Assembly (NCBI GenBank): GCA_963281255.1
Contig: OY725505.1
Location: forward strand, 1,922,001 to 1,986,000
Reading direction: 5' to 3'
Length of the DNA stretch: 64,000 nt
Source of the DNA: Aphrocallistes beatrix
Lineage: Eukaryota > Porifera > Hexactinellida > Sceptrulophora > Aphrocallistidae
The notes beneath the pieces were generated by a model. That model saw only the letters and a program-made list of their open reading frames with translations, ran no database searches and was not told where the DNA came from. The translations under genes were made by a program, and so were the position numbers. Positions 60,801-64,000 of the stretch are shown piece after piece; the stretch's first letter is position 1; each line of letters begins with the position of its first letter.

Positions 60801-63401
60801 ACAATGGAGGGACGCGTAGACGAGTTGGAGAAGGTGATCTTTGTAGAGGGCGGCAGAGGCGGATTCAAACCAGAATTACTGCTAGCTAAGATGACGAATG
60901 TGGAGGCAGAAATGCTCGTGTGCAACTTCTGTAACGGTATCCTATGGGAAGCTTGTATCACTGCGGAAGCTAATAAGACTGGCTGCAGGGACTGTCTAAG
61001 TGATCAAGAAAATATCCCCATTCCTTGGGAGAAGGGCAGGAAGCTGGTGGAGGGACTGGCCTGCAGGTGTCCGCTGGAGATAAGGGGGTGTGGTTGGAGC
61101 GGGCTCCTGCGGGAGTTGAGCGCGCATTGGAATGAGTGTGCAAAGAGGCGGATGGAATGTCCTTTAAACTGTAGGCAGGTGATCGCACAAGATACAATTC
61201 CGACACACATGCAGAAGTACTGTCCTAACCGCACAGTGACTTGCCCATACTGTGGCAAGACTCTACAGGCTAGGGTCATCCCAAACCACGAGGCTAATGT
61301 GTGCGCAGAGGCACCCACCCCATGTCCCAACGCCTGTGGGTACCAGGTGCCTAAAAAAAGCCTGCCCAACCACATGCAAACAGAATGCAGTCAAGTTGGA
61401 GTGCATTGTCCGTTCAAGGAGTTCGGATGCGAGACGAGCGTGAGGAGAGGAGAGGTGGAGCTGCATCTAACCAACAACTGTCCTCAGCACCTGACTCAGC
61501 TGATGCAAGAGCTGAAGAAGATGACCTGGAAGCACGAGGAAGCTATGAGGCGGATCGAAGGACTGGAAAGGGAAAGAACTATCATGAAGAGACAACTGGA
61601 ACGCAAGCGAAAGGGTCTCTATGAGAGGATAAGTTCAGGAGAGTCAGACGATGAGATGATTTAAAATAAGAGGCAACTGTCATTTGATTTGGATTCAATA
61701 TATTTATTTAAGTACGTATTTGTCATCAGAAAGAATGAGTTTAATAAATGTGTTTATATTCTCAAGATAGAAACAATTCACACATGGTCTTGAGTTTATT
61801 ACACATAGTAACCCAGGACCTAGCAACTACGGGGAGCTGTAGTGCTCTGCATGTGTGCCATATACCGCTATGGTATTTCCAACTGAGTAAAGTATATGCA
61901 CATGAACCAGGGGTAGCTTAGATCAGGGTTTTTTTTAAGGTTGTGACCTTGGTGTAACTCAGCTTAATCACGGTGTAACCACCGAAAAAATATTAACCAA
62001 ATATTGCCCACGCTGCAGCGGCCGACCCAAATCGTGGTGTAACTCCCAAAATTCGTGGTGTAATTTTTACACCACGATCGCCCTTAAAAAAACTCTGGCT
62101 TAGATGCTCTTCCTATTCATCACAGAAAATGAAATAGAGCTAAGAGAAGTCCATATGACACCTGAGGCCAAGGGATAGTGTGGCGGATCTAAGAAGGGAG
62201 ACTGCACCTCACCGATCTATTTTTGCCTGAAGGTTGACATTTTTGACAGAATAATTGCCTAGAAAATCCGGTGCTGCAGTGTCGAGCTCCTATCATTTTC
62301 AGGTCTGCCTAAAATATTGGCAGTCCTGAAAATAATAGCAATGTCGATCGACAGGCCGATAGGTCAGCTCCAGTAAGTGACTAGAGAGATGGAAAGAGTA
62401 AAGATATAGATCTATCGAGACATACTCATGATAGAAATTTACAACTTACATGGAATATTCTATGTTAACTGTTGAAATTTCATTCATATCTTAAACACAG
62501 CTTTGCGGTGAAAGTGATAAAATATGAATATAAACTTATACAAACCAGAAGTAATGGAATTTTCGACAAAAAATATTGACAGTGCACAGTTAGATTTCGT
62601 AGGAGAGCGCACGGACTACATATATAGTACATATGTCTACTTACATACTATATACGCACGGGGTGTAGAACTCCGTCCATGCCATTAGGAAATCTCCCTA
62701 TAGGAGCTACTAATAATAAAAACTGCTGTCTCATAGTAATTACTTGCATAATTCATTAAATTCTCTTCGTTTATCAAACCAGAGTATAATAGAACATAAA
62801 CCGGCCCCTCCTTCAAATGAAAGCTAGATACAACAAAACAAAGTGGACATAGCATTACCTTAACATTGTACCACTCTGCCAGGACGATAAGGTTGAGACC
62901 TCTCTGTGTGAGGTCTAGACTCAGCTTCTCAATCTCTTCAGGGAAGAACTCATCCTCTGGATCTACTATCATCAGAGTTCCGTAGTTTTCTGCATCAAAG
63001 CAGGTATACGGCTCCCCCAACACATCAATATAATAGTCAAGAGAGCGCAGGTGTAGCCACAGCTCTCTGAAGTTAGTGTGCACATGGTCTGCATGCCAGT
63101 CTAGCGGCTGTTGTTGAGAAGTTGGTCCGTGCTCGCCGTGTGTGCTACCATCCTGGCTGTGCGGGCCTTTCTGATGGGACTGAATCATGGGGAAGAGGGA
63201 GTCACGAGGGAAGTACCCACCCGGGTACCTCAAGTTGTGGAACTGGTCCCACAGCACTCGCATCTCGCGTGGGGGAGTAGGGACTATGCGGATAGTAATA
63301 GGAAATACCACGCGGCTGGATGCTGTTTCCATGCTATGGTCATGATCCCAATCCTCTGGAGTTGATTGTGAGTTTTTAGGGGAGGAAATCACTGCAGAAA
63401 T
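57842..63401 (-). CDS. MBTPS1: Site-1 protease (MBTPS1/SKI-1), C-terminal part
   Basis: Exons (minus): 63401-62859, 60284-59951, 59874-59633, 58448-58226 and a last exon to the stop at 57842, its start probably 58047 but not certain. The catalytic subtilisin domain lies beyond 64000. The encoded part covers the luminal region after it: VPTPPREMRVLWDQFHNLRY, PYTCFDAENYGTLMIVD, KFFDENTQQWWTPVTGGSNI, LLAYGDSSCFDS match human MBTPS1 in order. The last exon has a membrane segment (LILSLGLVVIFALVYWLYF) and a basic tail. MBTPS1 is a Golgi protease that cleaves SREBP and ATF6. Exons 1-3 seen here join in phase. The first intron (60285-62858) contains a TRAF-like gene on the other strand and a MITE. 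Confidence 0.88.
58495..58719 (+). mobile_element. Helitron-like element, internally deleted
   Basis: TCCTTACTATTAAAACTCG at 58495 to AAGCGCTTG at 58719, internally shortened and lacking the GGCGGACAC hairpin. The next copy's TCCTTACT starts at the very next base. It lies in the MBTPS1 intron upstream of the 58448 exon. Confidence 0.6.
58720..59270 (+). mobile_element. Helitron-like element, truncated, split by a hAT MITE
   Basis: TCCTTACTATTAAAACTCG at 58720 and the AT microsatellite, then a hAT MITE, then CTGTAACGAATTGATTGAAG and GGCATGTGGGAGTC before fading near 59270. The 3' stem-loop end is missing. Confidence 0.55.
58755..59171. mobile_element. 417-bp hAT MITE in the AT microsatellite of a Helitron-like copy
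   Basis: Ends CAGGGTTGAAACCG and CGGTTTCAACCTTG are inverted partners. The flanks are ATATATAT on both sides, which fits an 8-bp duplication but is uninformative in an AT repeat. AATTTGGTCAACCGAA is repeated three times near the left side. Confidence 0.65.
60774..61664 (+). CDS. TRAF-like protein 3, no MATH domain, nested in an MBTPS1 intron
   Basis: 296 residues, one exon. The N-terminal block GGFKPELLLAKMTNVEAEML and the two-CxxC module (CNFCNG, CRDC; Cys 50/53 and 71/74) match the two TRAF-like genes at 44.6-47.6 kb. TRAF-type zinc fingers follow (about 96-240; CPLEIRGCGWSGLLRELSAH, CPNRTVTCPYCGKTLQARVI, CPFKEFGCETSVRRGEVELH), then a basic coiled coil (about 245-283) and a short acidic tail (SSGESDDEMI). 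It ends without a MATH domain, so it could not bind receptor tails in the TRAF manner and may act as an adaptor or a regulator of the others (inference). It lies antisense within the 2.6-kb MBTPS1 intron. Confidence 0.82.
   Translation: MACYTSESDTMEGRVDELEKVIFVEGGRGGFKPELLLAKMTNVEAEMLVCNFCNGILWEACITAEANKTGCRDCLSDQENIPIPWEKGRKLVEGLACRCPLEIRGCGWSGLLRELSAHWNECAKRRMECPLNCRQVIAQDTIPTHMQKYCPNRTVTCPYCGKTLQARVIPNHEANVCAEAPTPCPNACGYQVPKKSLPNHMQTECSQVGVHCPFKEFGCETSVRRGEVELHLTNNCPQHLTQLMQELKKMTWKHEEAMRRIEGLERERTIMKRQLERKRKGLYERISSGESDDEMI
61924..62097. mobile_element. 174-bp MITE with perfect 8-bp duplication
   Basis: Ends CAGGGTTTTTTTTAAGG and CCCTTAAAAAAACTCTG are inverted partners. GCTTAGAT is duplicated exactly at 61916-61923 and 62098-62105. 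GTGGTGTAA words recur inside. Same end type as 41146-41318; lies in the MBTPS1 intron. Confidence 0.8.
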
Positions 63402-64000
63402 CTGGAAAAATTCATAACATAAATATTTGATTATTGAAGCATACAGAAAACCGATGGCTAGGAATGCTCAAGCAACATAGTCTGAAGATAAAAAAGCCCT
63501 TGGCAACGAGATGGAGTGTGCTTCCACCCTCTTGAGATGATGCACAACATATGCTTTTTGTAATGGAGACTGTGATTTTGAACAATTAATGATATAGGAT
63601 TTTGATCAACACATGTCGAGGGATTTTATGAACAAATTATTGAGGGAGGATTTTGATCCAATATTATTAGCGTAAGTTCTTAATCACACGGAAGACAGGC
63701 TATGATTAACATTTCTGATGTTAATCATAGTATCACTAGTAGTTTCCGCTGCTCTCTTAGACTTATTTTGGAGAATAATTGGATGCTTTAATATTGAAAA
63801 CTTCAACGATTTGTTATGATTTAGAGTAGACCATTCTTGTTAAATTACTCTCGTTAATTGCGAAATGGATAATATTCATGATGTTTCCATCGAGTTAACT
63901 CCTAAGATTGTATTCCCAAATTTACAAGTAAGAAAAGCAATTCAGATTGCGTTGACAATTTGAGTAATTATTGCTTGCTGCGAAATGAGTTTCTCGGCGC
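63402..64000. other. MBTPS1 intron, window edge
   Basis: No exon recognised; the upstream MBTPS1 exons should lie further right. A perfect 13-bp hairpin with a 5-nt loop is at 63700-63730 (CTATGATTAACAT arms). Confidence 0.45.

Noticed and set aside
60970..61466. Minus-strand frames that could be further MBTPS1 exons
   Set aside because: They do not resemble MBTPS1 and lie opposite the zinc-finger codons of TRAF-like gene 3; the flanking MBTPS1 exons join in phase without them.

Overview
The window is animal nuclear DNA: AT-rich, gene-sparse, with spliced genes (GT..AG introns) between many small DNA transposons. The gene set (Hsp110, a TULP4-type WD40/SOCS/tubby protein, SH3BP5, DPM2, MED11, site-1 protease, TRAF-like proteins) fits a metazoan, probably an invertebrate. 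I cannot name the species; a sponge-, placozoan- or cnidarian-grade animal is possible but unproven. All exon models were read by eye from homology, frame and splice signals.

Layout. 1-19.6 kb is mostly repeats: a broken OTU-protease gene at the left edge; a 3.1-kb TTAA-flanked element with a 1.07-kb foldback inside it; a second, 0.97-kb foldback; an array of a Helitron-like element (five copies abutting or nearly abutting at 11.6-14.4 kb plus one at 8 kb); a decayed hAT transposon (15.2-16.7 kb); and a 2.4-kb element with 68-bp inverted ends (17.2-19.6 kb). An intronless Hsp110 gene follows (19.8-22.4 kb) with two heat-shock elements upstream. 24-26 kb holds a possible small spliced gene and a dead mariner transposase. 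TULP4 (+) occupies 28.0-35.6 kb in six exons. SH3BP5 (-) lies at 38.2-39.5 kb, and a tiny two-exon gene (+) begins at 40.4 kb. 41-44 kb is a patch of hAT-type miniature elements, some nested. 44.6-47.6 kb holds two TRAF-like genes (+), followed on the minus strand by DPM2, an AADAC/NCEH1-type esterase, a SEFIR/TIR-like-LRR protein and MED11. The C-terminal half of site-1 protease (MBTPS1, minus) fills 57.8-63.4 kb, and a third TRAF-like gene sits on the opposite strand inside one of its introns.

The genes are unrelated housekeeping and signalling genes, not an operon or pathway. Two themes recur. First, the innate-signalling flavour of three TRAF-like proteins and a SEFIR-LRR protein within 17 kb. 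Second, dense and datable transposon nesting, with target-site duplications that can be read directly. The least familiar items are the SEFIR-LRR architecture, the two-CxxC module that replaces a RING in the TRAF-like paralogues, and the Helitron-like repeat, which carries CRE and AP-1 type sites in each fuller copy.
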